From positions 310,001 to 374,000 of the forward strand of contig BMSM01000003.1 in the NCBI GenBank assembly GCA_014649155.1: a stretch of 64,000 nucleotides of DNA, given 5' to 3'. Shown here one piece after another: positions 12,138 through 19,662 of the stretch. This stretch comes from Streptomyces griseoviridis. Lineage in GTDB: Bacteria > Actinomycetota > Actinomycetes > Streptomycetales > Streptomycetaceae. Numbering within the stretch: position 1 is the first letter of the stretch; every line of letters starts with the position of its first letter. Under the pieces are notes generated by a model. It was given only the letters and a program-made list of their open reading frames with translations, did no database searches and was not told the DNA's origin. A program made the translations under genes and the position numbers.

Positions 12138-13112
12138 CTACTGCTCGTCGAACAGGCTCGTCACCGAACCGTCCTCGAACACCTCACGCACCGCCCGCGC
12201 GATCGTCGGCGCGATCGACAACACCGTGATCTTGTCCAGCTCCAGCTCACCCGGCGTAGGCAGCGTGTTCGTCAGCACAAACTCACTCACCTGCGAATTC
12301 TTCAACCGGTCCGCCGCCGGACCCGACAGCACACCATGCGTCGCCGTCACGATGACGTCCTCCGCACCGTGCGCGAACAGCGCATCCGCCGCCGCACAGA
12401 TCGTGCCACCCGTGTCGATCATGTCATCGACCAGCACACAGATACGCCCCTCCACATCACCGACGACCTCGTGCACGGTGACCTGATTCGCCACATCCTT
12501 GTCACGCCGCTTGTGCACGATCGCCAACGGCGCACCCAGCCGGTCACACCACCGGTCCGCGACCCGCACCCGGCCCGCGTCCGGAGACACGATCGTCAGC
12601 TTGTTCCGGTCCACCTTCGCGCCCACATAATCCGCCAGCAGCGGCAGCGCGAACAGATGGTCCACCGGCCCGTCGAAGAACCCCTGGATCTGGTCCGTGT
12701 GCAGGTCCACAGCGAGAATCCGGTCCGCGCCGGCCGTCTTCATCAGATCCGCGATCAGACGCGCCGAGATCGGTTCACGCCCACGGTGCTTCTTGTCCTG
12801 CCGCGCATAACCGTAGAACGGCACGATCACGGTGATCGAACGAGCCGACGCACGCTTCAACGCGTCGATCATGATCAACTGCTCCATGACCCACTTGTTG
12901 ATCGGAGCCGTGTGGCTCTGGATCAGGAAACAGTCCGCCCCACGGGCCGACTCCTGATAACGCACATAGATCTCACCGTTGGCGAAATCGAAGGCCTTCG
13001 TCGGGACGACCCCGACACCCAGCTCGTGGGCGACCTCCTCGGCAAGCTCGGGGTGGGCGCGGCCGGAGAAGAACATCATCTTCTTCACGCCGGTCGTCTT
13101 GATCCCGGTCAC
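12138..13112 (-). CDS. prs: Ribose-phosphate pyrophosphokinase (PRPP synthetase)
   Basis: Makes 5-phosphoribosyl-1-pyrophosphate from ribose-5-phosphate and ATP for nucleotide, His and Trp synthesis. The 324-residue protein has the ATP-binding flexible loop FYGYARQDKKHRGREPIS, the DLHTDQIQGFF segment, the pyrophosphate loop DAGRVR, and the PRPP-binding motif VLVDDMIDTGGT. Start is GTG 13112. It lies downstream of glmU on the same strand; the two share sugar-phosphate and nucleotide metabolism and may be co-transcribed. Confidence 0.96.
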   Translation of the reverse strand: MTGIKTTGVKKMMFFSGRAHPELAEEVAHELGVGVVPTKAFDFANGEIYVRYQESARGADCFLIQSHTAPINKWVMEQLIMIDALKRASARSITVIVPFYGYARQDKKHRGREPISARLIADLMKTAGADRILAVDLHTDQIQGFFDGPVDHLFALPLLADYVGAKVDRNKLTIVSPDAGRVRVADRWCDRLGAPLAIVHKRRDKDVANQVTVHEVVGDVEGRICVLVDDMIDTGGTICAAADALFAHGAEDVIVTATHGVLSGPAADRLKNSQVSEFVLTNTLPTPGELELDKITVLSIAPTIARAVREVFEDGSVTSLFDEQ

Positions 13113-13223
13113 AGCACTGTCTCCTCAGAGGTCTCGCAGCCGGAGCAGAGCGGACGTCCCGGCTGGTAAGGGTGCGGGTGTGCACTTATCACGGTACGAC
13201 GACTTCGACGCACCGGTTTCCGG

Positions 13224-14669
13224 TCAATCCTCGGCGCCCCGCTCCCGGGACGCCTCCTCGGCCGCCCGCGCCGCCGCACTCCCCGGCCGCTTACGAGCCA
13301 CCCAACCCTCGATATTCCGCTGCTGACCACGGGCCACGGCCAGCGAACCAGGCGGCACATCCTTCGTGATCACCGAGCCGGCGGCAGTGTACGCACCGTC
13401 CCCGACCGTGACAGGAGCCACAAACATATTGTCCGACCCCGTCCGGCAATGGGACCCGACCGTCGTGTGATGCTTGTCCTGCCCGTCATAGTTCACGAAC
13501 ACACTCGCCGCCCCGATGTTCGTGTACTCGCCGATCGTGGCGTCCCCCACATACGACAGATGCGGCACCTTCGTACCCTCACCGATCGACGCGTTCTTCG
13601 TCTCGACATACGTACCGATCTTGCCCCTGACCCCCAACCGGGTCCCCGGACGCAGATACGCGAACGGCCCCACCGACGCCTCGGCGCCCACCTCCGCGCC
13701 CAGCGCCACCGTGTTCTCGACCCGCGCACCCGCCCCCACCCGGGTATCCGTCAACCGCGAATGCGGCCCCACCTCGGCACCCTCGCCCAGATGCGTCGCC
13801 CCCCGCAGCTCCGTACCCGGATACACCACCACATCCCGCTCGAACGTCACCGACACGTCCACCCACGTCGACGCCGGATCGACCACCGTCACCCCGCCCA
13901 GCATCGCCCCCGTCAACAACCGGTCATTCAGAATCCGCCGCGCCTCCGCCAACTGCACCCGGTTGTTGATCCCCGCGATCTCCCGGTGATCACCCGCCAC
14001 ACACGCCCCGACCCGATGCCCGGCCTCCCGCAGAATGCCCAGGACATCCGTCAGGTACTCCTCACCCTGACTGTTGTCCGTCCGCACCTTCCCCAGCGCG
14101 TCGACCAGCAACCGCCCGTCGAACGCGAACACCCCCGAGTTGATCTCCCGGATCGCCCGCTGCGCCTCGTCGGCGTCCTTGTGCTCCACGATCGCCGTCA
14201 CCGCGCCCGACGCGTCCCGCACGATCCGCCCGTACCCCGTCGCGTCCGGCACCTCGGCCGTCAGCACGGTCACCGCGTTCCCGTCCGCCGCGTGGGTGCC
14301 GGCCAGCGACCGCAGCGTCTCCGCGGTCAGCAGCGGGGTGTCCCCGCACACCACCACGACCGTCCCGTCGACGGCCCCGCCCAGCTCCTCCAGGCCCATC
14401 CGCACGGCGTGCCCGGTGCCGTTCTGCCGCTCCTGCACGGCGGTACGGGCGGTGGGGGCGACCTCGGCGAGATGCGCGGCGACCTGCTCACGGGCGTGCC
14501 CGACGACGACGACCAGGTGCTCGGGGTCCAGCTCGCCGGCGGCGGCGAGCACGTGCCCGACGAGCGAGCGGCCACAGATGTCGTGCAGGACCTTCGGCGT
14601 GGCCGACTTCATACGGGTGCCCTCACCCGCTGCGAGAACGACGACGGCGGCCGGGCGGTTGGCGCTCAC
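13224..14669 (-). CDS. glmU: Bifunctional GlcNAc-1-P uridyltransferase / GlcN-1-P acetyltransferase
   Basis: Makes UDP-N-acetylglucosamine for peptidoglycan in two steps. The N-terminal nucleotidyltransferase domain starts with [20 protein letters not shown], and the C-terminal left-handed beta-helix with hexapeptide repeats ([36 protein letters not shown] region) carries the acetyltransferase. At 481 residues it is normal for actinobacteria, with the usual low-complexity Arg/Glu/Ala tail. Start is ATG 14669 (MSANRPAAV). Confidence 0.96.
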   Translation of the reverse strand: MSANRPAAVVVLAAGEGTRMKSATPKVLHDICGRSLVGHVLAAAGELDPEHLVVVVGHAREQVAAHLAEVAPTARTAVQERQNGTGHAVRMGLEELGGAVDGTVVVVCGDTPLLTAETLRSLAGTHAADGNAVTVLTAEVPDATGYGRIVRDASGAVTAIVEHKDADEAQRAIREINSGVFAFDGRLLVDALGKVRTDNSQGEEYLTDVLGILREAGHRVGACVAGDHREIAGINNRVQLAEARRILNDRLLTGAMLGGVTVVDPASTWVDVSVTFERDVVVYPGTELRGATHLGEGAEVGPHSRLTDTRVGAGARVENTVALGAEVGAEASVGPFAYLRPGTRLGVRGKIGTYVETKNASIGEGTKVPHLSYVGDATIGEYTNIGAASVFVNYDGQDKHHTTVGSHCRTGSDNMFVAPVTVGDGAYTAAGSVITKDVPPGSLAVARGQQRNIEGWVARKRPGSAAARAAEEASRERGAED

Positions 14670-14742
14670 GGGATGCCCTTCGGCTGTGGGTGGGGGTGGA
14701 CAACCGCAGGATACCGGGGGGTTACGTGGGGAACATGAGTAT

Positions 14743-14768
14743 GGGCCCTGACTGTGCTGTCAGGGCCC
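14743..14768 (-). terminator. Terminator between tRNA-Gln and glmU
   Basis: A perfect 10-base stem GGGCCCTGAC/GTCAGGGCCC with a 6-base loop lies 13 bases beyond the 3' end of the tRNA and 74 bases before glmU. It separates the tRNA transcript from glmU. Confidence 0.75.
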
Positions 14769-14780
14769 GTACTTCGCAGG

Positions 14781-14854
14781 CTCCCCCGCAAGGATTCGAA
14801 CCTTGACCTGCCAAGACCAAAACTTGGTGTGCTGCCGGGTTACACCACGGGGGA
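14781..14854 (-). tRNA. tRNA-Gln(UUG)
   Basis: The minus strand folds as a 74-base tRNA with acceptor pair TCCCCCG/CGGGGGA and discriminator G. The anticodon stem CCAAG/CTTGG encloses the loop TTTTGGT, giving anticodon UUG, and the T arm contains GGTTCGAATCC. CCA is not encoded. It lies 14 bases downstream of a frameshifted helix-turn-helix gene on the same strand. Confidence 0.93.
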
Positions 14855-14868
14855 TCACGCTTCAGACC

Positions 14869-15730
14869 TTACCGGAGAGGTCCTTGTGCGTGGGCCACGA
14901 TTCCGTTCCACCAACCCTCGATACGGTTGTACAGGTGGGCACTGCGGGACACGGTGACGACCAGGCATCCGTGGTAGTCGTCCCCGACGTTCTTGCGGAC
15001 GGTTTTGGGGTTGTGCTTCTTGAGCGTTGGCTTCGCGAAGCTGGTCGTGTCGACGCCGGCCGTCTCCGCCCAGAACCTGTGCGCCGCGTCGATGTCGGCG
15101 GACTCGTGGATGAGCAGGCGGAAACCCATACGGTCCCTCCCCACGCCGAGCAGGTCGAGCCAGGCGAGGTACGTCTTGATCACTCCGGGGTCGCTGTTGA
15201 CGAAGACGGCGCGTTCCCGGCGGTCGTACGGCTTGCTCTTAGAGCCCTCCGCCCAGTAGAGAGCTACGCCCACCAGGAAAAGGTCGCGGTTCGTGAGCGC
15301 GCCGACCTCGCCCTTGGCAATCCGCCTTGATCCGTCGGCGGTTCTCGTCCTCGGCCGCGCGGCGCCGTGCCAGGCCCTCGTGCATGAGGGCTCGCTGTTC
15401 CTCCGGCGTGTAGCGGGGCTCGGGCCTCGGGAGGTCTCTGACCCAGAGTGAGACCGAGCTTTTCGAGCAGCCCAGTTCTGCTTCGATCCGGTCGTAGGTC
15501 CACCCCTGTAGGCGGAGCTCGCGCGCTCTCGCCCTCAGGTCGTCCTTCGCGTTCGGGCGCTTCGTCCAGGCGGGCGGCGGTTCGCCCTTCACCAGTTGGT
15601 TGAGGATGTCGTTGTTGAACACCTTCAGCTCGTCCCGGATCTGTCGAAGACTGTAGCCCTCGCGGCGGAGCTCCACCGCCTGTTCGCGGAGGTGCTCGAA
15701 GTCGGCGTATCTGTTCGGTGAGGGGTTCAT
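14869..15730 (-). pseudogene. Frameshifted helix-turn-helix / LAGLIDADG-like protein beside tRNA-Gln
   Basis: Two overlapping frames read as one protein of about 285 residues. The first part (start ATG 15730) has two helix-turn-helix-like segments, RREGYSLRQIRDEL and RLQGWTYDRIEAELGCSKSSVSLWVRDLP, and a charged linker. The second part carries GVALYWAEGSKSK, VFVNSDPGVIKTYLAWL and IHESADIDAAHRFW. These resemble LAGLIDADG-type endonuclease cores in arrangement, but I cannot confirm that. The frames join if one base is removed near 15319-15320, where the first frame turns into unrelated Arg-rich sequence. I recall intact versions of this family in other Streptomyces. A sequencing error would give the same picture. 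Confidence 0.7.
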
Positions 15731-15897
15731 GGGGACAGTTTTGGGGTGGAACGGCGTGTTCGGGGGTGGGTCGGGAGCGGTTCACCAGTTCGAGGGGTAT
15801 CGCGTCGTATCGCTACCGTGGGATCACGGTCCGTGGTGTGCGCCGATCCACCGAAACTCCCCGGAAACGCGCCGCCGTGCGCCCGTAGGCTGGAGGC

Positions 15898-17211
15898 ATG
15901 ACCTCGACGGGGGAAGACCATGTGACGGCCCGGGGTGGGCCGTGGTGGTGGGAGCGGTGGCGTGGCGCGGTGCTCGACGGGGGGCTGGCCGCGTTGTCGG
16001 TGCTGGAGTGTGCGGCGGAGGGGGTGTCCTTCGCGTGGGACGCCGGGATTCCGGTGTGGGCGGGGGTCCTCTTCGGTGCGCTGGCCGGCTCGGTGCTGGT
16101 GGTGCGGCGGAAGTGGCCGATCGCGGTGGTGCTGGTGGCGATCGCCGTCACGCCGGCGCAGATGGGTTTCCTGATGGGGGTCGTCGGGCTGTACACGCTG
16201 GCGGCGTGCGAGCTGCCGCGGCGGATCATCGGGTCGCTGGCCGGGATGTCGTCGGTGGGGACGTTGATCGTGACGTTCGTGCGGGTGCGGCAGGACATGG
16301 CGCGGGGCGAGCTGGGGATCGGGGACTGGTTCGTGCCGTTCGCGGCGGTGACGATCTCGCTGGGGCTGACGGCGCCTCCGGTGCTGTTGGGGCTGTATGT
16401 GGGGGCGCGGCGGCGGTTGATGGAGAGTCTGCGGGAGCGGGCGGACAGTCTGGAGCGGGAGCTTCAGTTGCTTGCGGAGCGTGCGGAGGAGCGTGCGGAG
16501 TGGGCGCGCAGTGAGGAGCGGACGCGGATCGCGCGGGAGATGCACGACGTGGTCGCGCACCGGGTGTCCTTGATGGTGGTGCATGCGGCGGCGTTGCAGG
16601 CGGTGGCGCGGAAGGACCCGGAGAAGGCGGTTCGCAATGCCGCGTTGGTGGGGGATATGGGGCGGCAGGCGCTGACGGAGTTGCGGGAGATGCTCGGGGT
16701 GCTGCGCAGTGGGGGTGGTGCGCCGGGGGAGCGGTCGGTGCCGTTGGCGGCGGTGGGGGCGGCGGCTGCCGCCGCTGCTTCGCGGGCGGCGGTGGAGGAG
16801 GGGGAGGGGCCGTCGCTGGCGGAGCTGGGTGAGTTGGTGGGGCAGTCGGCCGCGGCGGGGATGGTGGTCGATCTGTCGGTGCAGGGGGAGGTGCGGTCGT
16901 ACGCGCCGGAGGTGGAGCAGACGGCGTTCCGGGTGGTGCAGGAGGCGTTGACGAACGTGCACAAGCATGCGTCGGGGGCGAAGACGTATGTGCGGTTGGC
17001 GCATCGGGTGTCGGAGATCGCGATGCAGGTGGAGAACGATCCGCCGCCTGAGCCGGGGTCGGCGTCGGTGGCGGGGTTGCCGTCGGGGGGCAATGGCCTG
17101 GTGGGGATGAAGGAGCGGGTGGCGGCGTTGGGTGGGGTGTTCGTGTCGGGGCCGACGGAGGCGGGGGGTTTTCGGGTGTCGGCGGTGATTCCGGCGTCGG
17201 CCGCTTCGTGA
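15898..17211 (+). CDS. Orphan two-component sensor histidine kinase (HisKA_3 type)
   Basis: A 437-residue membrane histidine kinase of the NarL-partner class. About four or five hydrophobic segments occupy residues 25-170, followed by a coiled-coil linker. The phosphoacceptor helix is RTRIAREMHDVVAHRVSLM, with His in the MHD motif, and the ATP-binding domain has FRVVQEALTNVHKHA and GNGLVGMKERVAALGG. No response regulator is adjacent, so it is an orphan. A LuxR-type regulator without a kinase occurs at 1958-2737, but nothing in the sequence links the two. The ligand-sensing part is only the membrane region, without a recognisable extracellular domain. Confidence 0.93.
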   Translation: MTSTGEDHVTARGGPWWWERWRGAVLDGGLAALSVLECAAEGVSFAWDAGIPVWAGVLFGALAGSVLVVRRKWPIAVVLVAIAVTPAQMGFLMGVVGLYTLAACELPRRIIGSLAGMSSVGTLIVTFVRVRQDMARGELGIGDWFVPFAAVTISLGLTAPPVLLGLYVGARRRLMESLRERADSLERELQLLAERAEERAEWARSEERTRIAREMHDVVAHRVSLMVVHAAALQAVARKDPEKAVRNAALVGDMGRQALTELREMLGVLRSGGGAPGERSVPLAAVGAAAAAAASRAAVEEGEGPSLAELGELVGQSAAAGMVVDLSVQGEVRSYAPEVEQTAFRVVQEALTNVHKHASGAKTYVRLAHRVSEIAMQVENDPPPEPGSASVAGLPSGGNGLVGMKERVAALGGVFVSGPTEAGGFRVSAVIPASAAS

Positions 17212-17235
17212 GGGCCGGGGGTGGGGGTCCTTGGG

Positions 17236-17733
17236 TCAGATGGTGCTGAGGCGGTGGGGTTCGGTGCCGGTGACGAGGGCGGTGAGGGCGTGGTCGATGT
17301 GGGGGCCGAGGTACCAGTCGCCGGTGTGGTCGAGGGCGTAGATCCGGCCGTGGGTGTCGACGGCGAGGAGGGCCTGGGTGTCGGTCTCGGTGCCGAGGGG
17401 GCAGACGTCGGTGTCGAGGGCGCGGCCGAGGTCGCCGAGGGTGCGGGCGAGGTGGAGGCCGTGCAGGGGGTCGAGGTGGAGGGTTGCGGGGGCGATCTGG
17501 CGGCCGGGTGCGGTGGGGGTGATGGTGAGGCCGCCGAATTCGGCCCAGGCTTCGACGGCGGCGGGGAAGACGGTGTGGCGGTGGCCGGCGGGTGAGGTGT
17601 GGGCGCGGAGGGTGTCGGCCCAGATCTCGGCTTGTGTGATGTCCCAGCGTCCGGGGTGCCAGCCGGCGTCGCGTAGGGCGGTGTCGACGGGGGCGGGGAA
17701 TCGGGTGGGGGCGCTGGTGTGGTCGGGGTGCAT
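17236..17733 (-). CDS. SUKH-3-like immunity-type protein
   Basis: A 165-residue protein with the features I associate with the SUKH-3 family: an N-terminal ALRDAGWHPGRWD element, AAVEAWAEFGGLTI, and a C-terminal LAVDTHGRIYALDHTGDWYLGPHIDHAL. SUKH proteins bind and neutralise nucleic-acid-targeting toxins in polymorphic toxin systems. It starts 45 bases downstream of the deaminase gene on the same strand, so the two probably form a toxin-type/immunity-type pair. Toxin neutralisation by this protein is inference from the family and the neighbour. Confidence 0.8.
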   Translation of the reverse strand: MHPDHTSAPTRFPAPVDTALRDAGWHPGRWDITQAEIWADTLRAHTSPAGHRHTVFPAAVEAWAEFGGLTITPTAPGRQIAPATLHLDPLHGLHLARTLGDLGRALDTDVCPLGTETDTQALLAVDTHGRIYALDHTGDWYLGPHIDHALTALVTGTEPHRLSTI

Positions 17734-17778
17734 GGCTTTCGTTCGTCGTCCGTTGGGGGTGTGTGGGGCGGGGGCGGG

Positions 17779-18309
17779 TCAGGGGGTGGTGGGTGTGGGG
17801 TCGACGATGCGGACGCCGAAGTGGGCGCTGAGGGCGGTGCAGGTGCGGCAGGGGGTGGCGAAGGTGCCGTGCAGGGGGTCGCCGTCCTCGCGGATGCGGC
17901 GGGCGGTGAGTTTGGCGTGTTTGAGGGCTTTGCGGGCTTCGCCGTTGGTCATGGGTCTGCGGGCGGCGCGTTTGCTGCGGGCGGCGTCGGCGGTGGTGAG
18001 GTGTCGGGAGATGAGGATGGTCTCGGCGCAGCGTCCGGTGAAGCGGTCGCGTTGTGAGCTGGTGAGGGTGTCGAGGAAGTCCTGGACGAGGGGGTGCAGG
18101 GCGGGGGGTGTGTCGCCGCGGGCGGCGGTGCCGGTGAGGGTGGTGCCGCGGACGGAGAGGGCGGCGGCGACGGTGGGGAGTATGCCGTCGCGGCGGTGGC
18201 GGAGGGTGGGGGTGTGGCGGGTGTCGGTGGTGCTCCAGCCGATGCGGGGGTCGCCGCTGCGGGGGTTGTCGTACCTGCCCGTGTGGTGTCCCGTCTGTGT
18301 CGCGTTCAT
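17779..18309 (-). CDS. YwqJ-like nucleic-acid/nucleotide deaminase domain protein
   Basis: A 176-residue protein resembling the YwqJ family of putative deaminases. The likely zinc ligands and general acid/base are in GRCAETILISRHL (C-x-E) and FATPCRTCTALSAHFGV (PCxxC), the standard deaminase-fold arrangement. A Lys/Arg-rich helix lies between the two motifs. There is no signal peptide, LXG, WXG or RHS-type trafficking region, so it looks intracellular. The start is either ATG 18309 or ATG 18318; GAGGGG lies upstream of both. An adjacent SUKH-3 gene follows. Substrate unknown. Confidence 0.78.
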   Translation of the reverse strand: MNATQTGHHTGRYDNPRSGDPRIGWSTTDTRHTPTLRHRRDGILPTVAAALSVRGTTLTGTAARGDTPPALHPLVQDFLDTLTSSQRDRFTGRCAETILISRHLTTADAARSKRAARRPMTNGEARKALKHAKLTARRIREDGDPLHGTFATPCRTCTALSAHFGVRIVDPTPTTP

Positions 18310-18623
18310 GATCGTCATCCCCTCTGTGCCTCCCCCGGAGGTCACAGACTGCCAAATGGCGTTGCTGGTGGGGAAGCTGGGGCGGGGCGACACGCCCGCA
18401 TATGGGCGGTCTGTCACCGGTGGGTGACGGCTGGTCACGGAAGCGGAGGGGTGTGGTGCCGCTGCCGGTGACCGGTGTCGTCGTACCGCATAGGCTGTCG
18501 GCACCGCGTGCGCTGCGCTGATCTTCGCAGTTCCGGGCAGTTTCAGGCAGTTCACGACAGATGCAGTCAGTCAGAGACAGTGTCCGCACGGACAACGGAC
18601 ATACGCCGCAGGGGGCAACCGCC
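18310..18623. promoter_or_regulatory. Divergent promoter region of the SUKH/deaminase cluster
   Basis: This 314-base region separates two divergent pairs of toxin/immunity-like genes. It contains the inverted repeat GTCACC-GGTG-GGTGAC at about 18414-18429 and three GCAGTT elements at exactly 10-base intervals (18527, 18537, 18547). The latter lie about 75-100 bases before the plus-strand start. AGGGGGC at about 18610 is the ribosome binding site of the plus-strand gene. Confidence 0.5.
18527..18552. repeat. Three GCAGTT direct repeats in helical phase
   Basis: GCAGTT occurs at 18527, 18537 and 18547, each one helical turn apart. Phased direct repeats of this kind are typical binding arrays for head-to-tail DNA-binding proteins. 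The protein that would bind is unknown. Confidence 0.55.
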
Positions 18624-19655
18624 ATGACGACAGGTCGGCTCGGGCTGGGGGTTCCTCCCGGCCGCCAGGCCGGGGGACGGGCCGTGCCGCCGAACGCGGC
18701 CTACGCCGGGCAGGTCGTGCACTTCCCGGACCCGGTGCGGGCGGCGCGTCATCCGCGGGGGGTGCGGGTGGACGGGGCGGGTTATCCGGATTTCTCGCCG
18801 TACGCGCGGGCCGCGGCGGAGGTGGCGGAACCGCCGGGCGGTTTCGGTGTGGACGAGCTGCGGCTGACCGACTACGTCTCCGCGAACGCGGCGTTGGCGG
18901 CGTCGGGGCACGAACTGTGGGACACGGTGCCGGCGGTGGCGACACCGCACGGGTGGACGTGGCACCACGTGGTGGGGTCGCGGCGCCTCGAACTGGTGCC
19001 GGTCGAGGTGAAGGCGCTGCTGCGGCACCACGGGGGGGTCGCGACGGCGGCGGTGGACCAGTCGAAGCGGGGGACGCGGCCGTTGGAGCAGACGCGGCCG
19101 GCGCATCTCGGGCTGCCGAAACGGGGGCCGGCGGTCTCGGAGGCGCAGGTGCAGGGGGCGGAGGAGGACCTCGGGTACCGGTTGCCGGGCGCGTACCGGT
19201 CGTTCCTGAAGGCGGCGGGGGGCTGCGCGCCGGTGGGGACGGCGCTGGACGCGGAGCTGGGGCTGCTGATCGACCAGCCGTTCTTCACGGTGCGGGAGGA
19301 GGCGGCGGTCAATGACCTGGTCTACGTCAACAAGTGCCTGCGGGACCATCTGACGAAGGACTACCTGGGGGTGGCGTTCGTGCAGGGGGGTCTGCTGGCG
19401 GTGAAGGTGAAGGGCGAGCGGGCCGGTTCGGTGTGGTTCTGCGCGTACGACGACGCGCGGGACGTCGATCCGGGGTGGTCGCCGGCGGAGCGCGCGGAGC
19501 GGCTGCTGCTGCCGTGCGGTGAGGATTTCGACGCGTTCCTGTCGCGGCTGGCGGGGTCGCCGCCGGAGCTGGAGACGGTGGCGAATCTGATGGTGGACGG
19601 CGGGTTCGCGCGGGCCGTGCCGGTCGCGGCGTCCGCTGTTGTCGCGGGAGAGTGA
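18624..19655 (+). CDS. WHH-like nuclease domain fused to a SUKH-1 (SMI1/KNR4) domain
   Basis: A 343-residue protein in which two parts can be distinguished. Around residues 110-150 the motif WTWHHVV, the stretch RLELVPVEVKALL and RHHGGVA match the layout of the WHH/LHH branch of HNH/EndoVII toxin nucleases (paired His, hydrophobic strand with LVP, then H-x-G-G). From about residue 180 a SUKH-1 domain follows, recognisable by VSEAQVQGAEEDLGYRLPGAYRSFLKAAGG. The start is ATG 18624 behind AGGGGG. There is no secretion signal. If the nuclease part is active, toxin and immunity folds are in one polypeptide. The following gene starts 8 bases after its stop. Confidence 0.75.
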   Translation: MTTGRLGLGVPPGRQAGGRAVPPNAAYAGQVVHFPDPVRAARHPRGVRVDGAGYPDFSPYARAAAEVAEPPGGFGVDELRLTDYVSANAALAASGHELWDTVPAVATPHGWTWHHVVGSRRLELVPVEVKALLRHHGGVATAAVDQSKRGTRPLEQTRPAHLGLPKRGPAVSEAQVQGAEEDLGYRLPGAYRSFLKAAGGCAPVGTALDAELGLLIDQPFFTVREEAAVNDLVYVNKCLRDHLTKDYLGVAFVQGGLLAVKVKGERAGSVWFCAYDDARDVDPGWSPAERAERLLLPCGEDFDAFLSRLAGSPPELETVANLMVDGGFARAVPVAASAVVAGE

Positions 19656-19662
19656 GCTGGCG

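Noticed and set aside
16226..18625. A 799-residue Pro/Arg/His-rich minus-strand frame
   Set aside because: Runs out of frame through the histidine kinase antisense and the SUKH-3 and deaminase genes, whose own frames have clear motifs.
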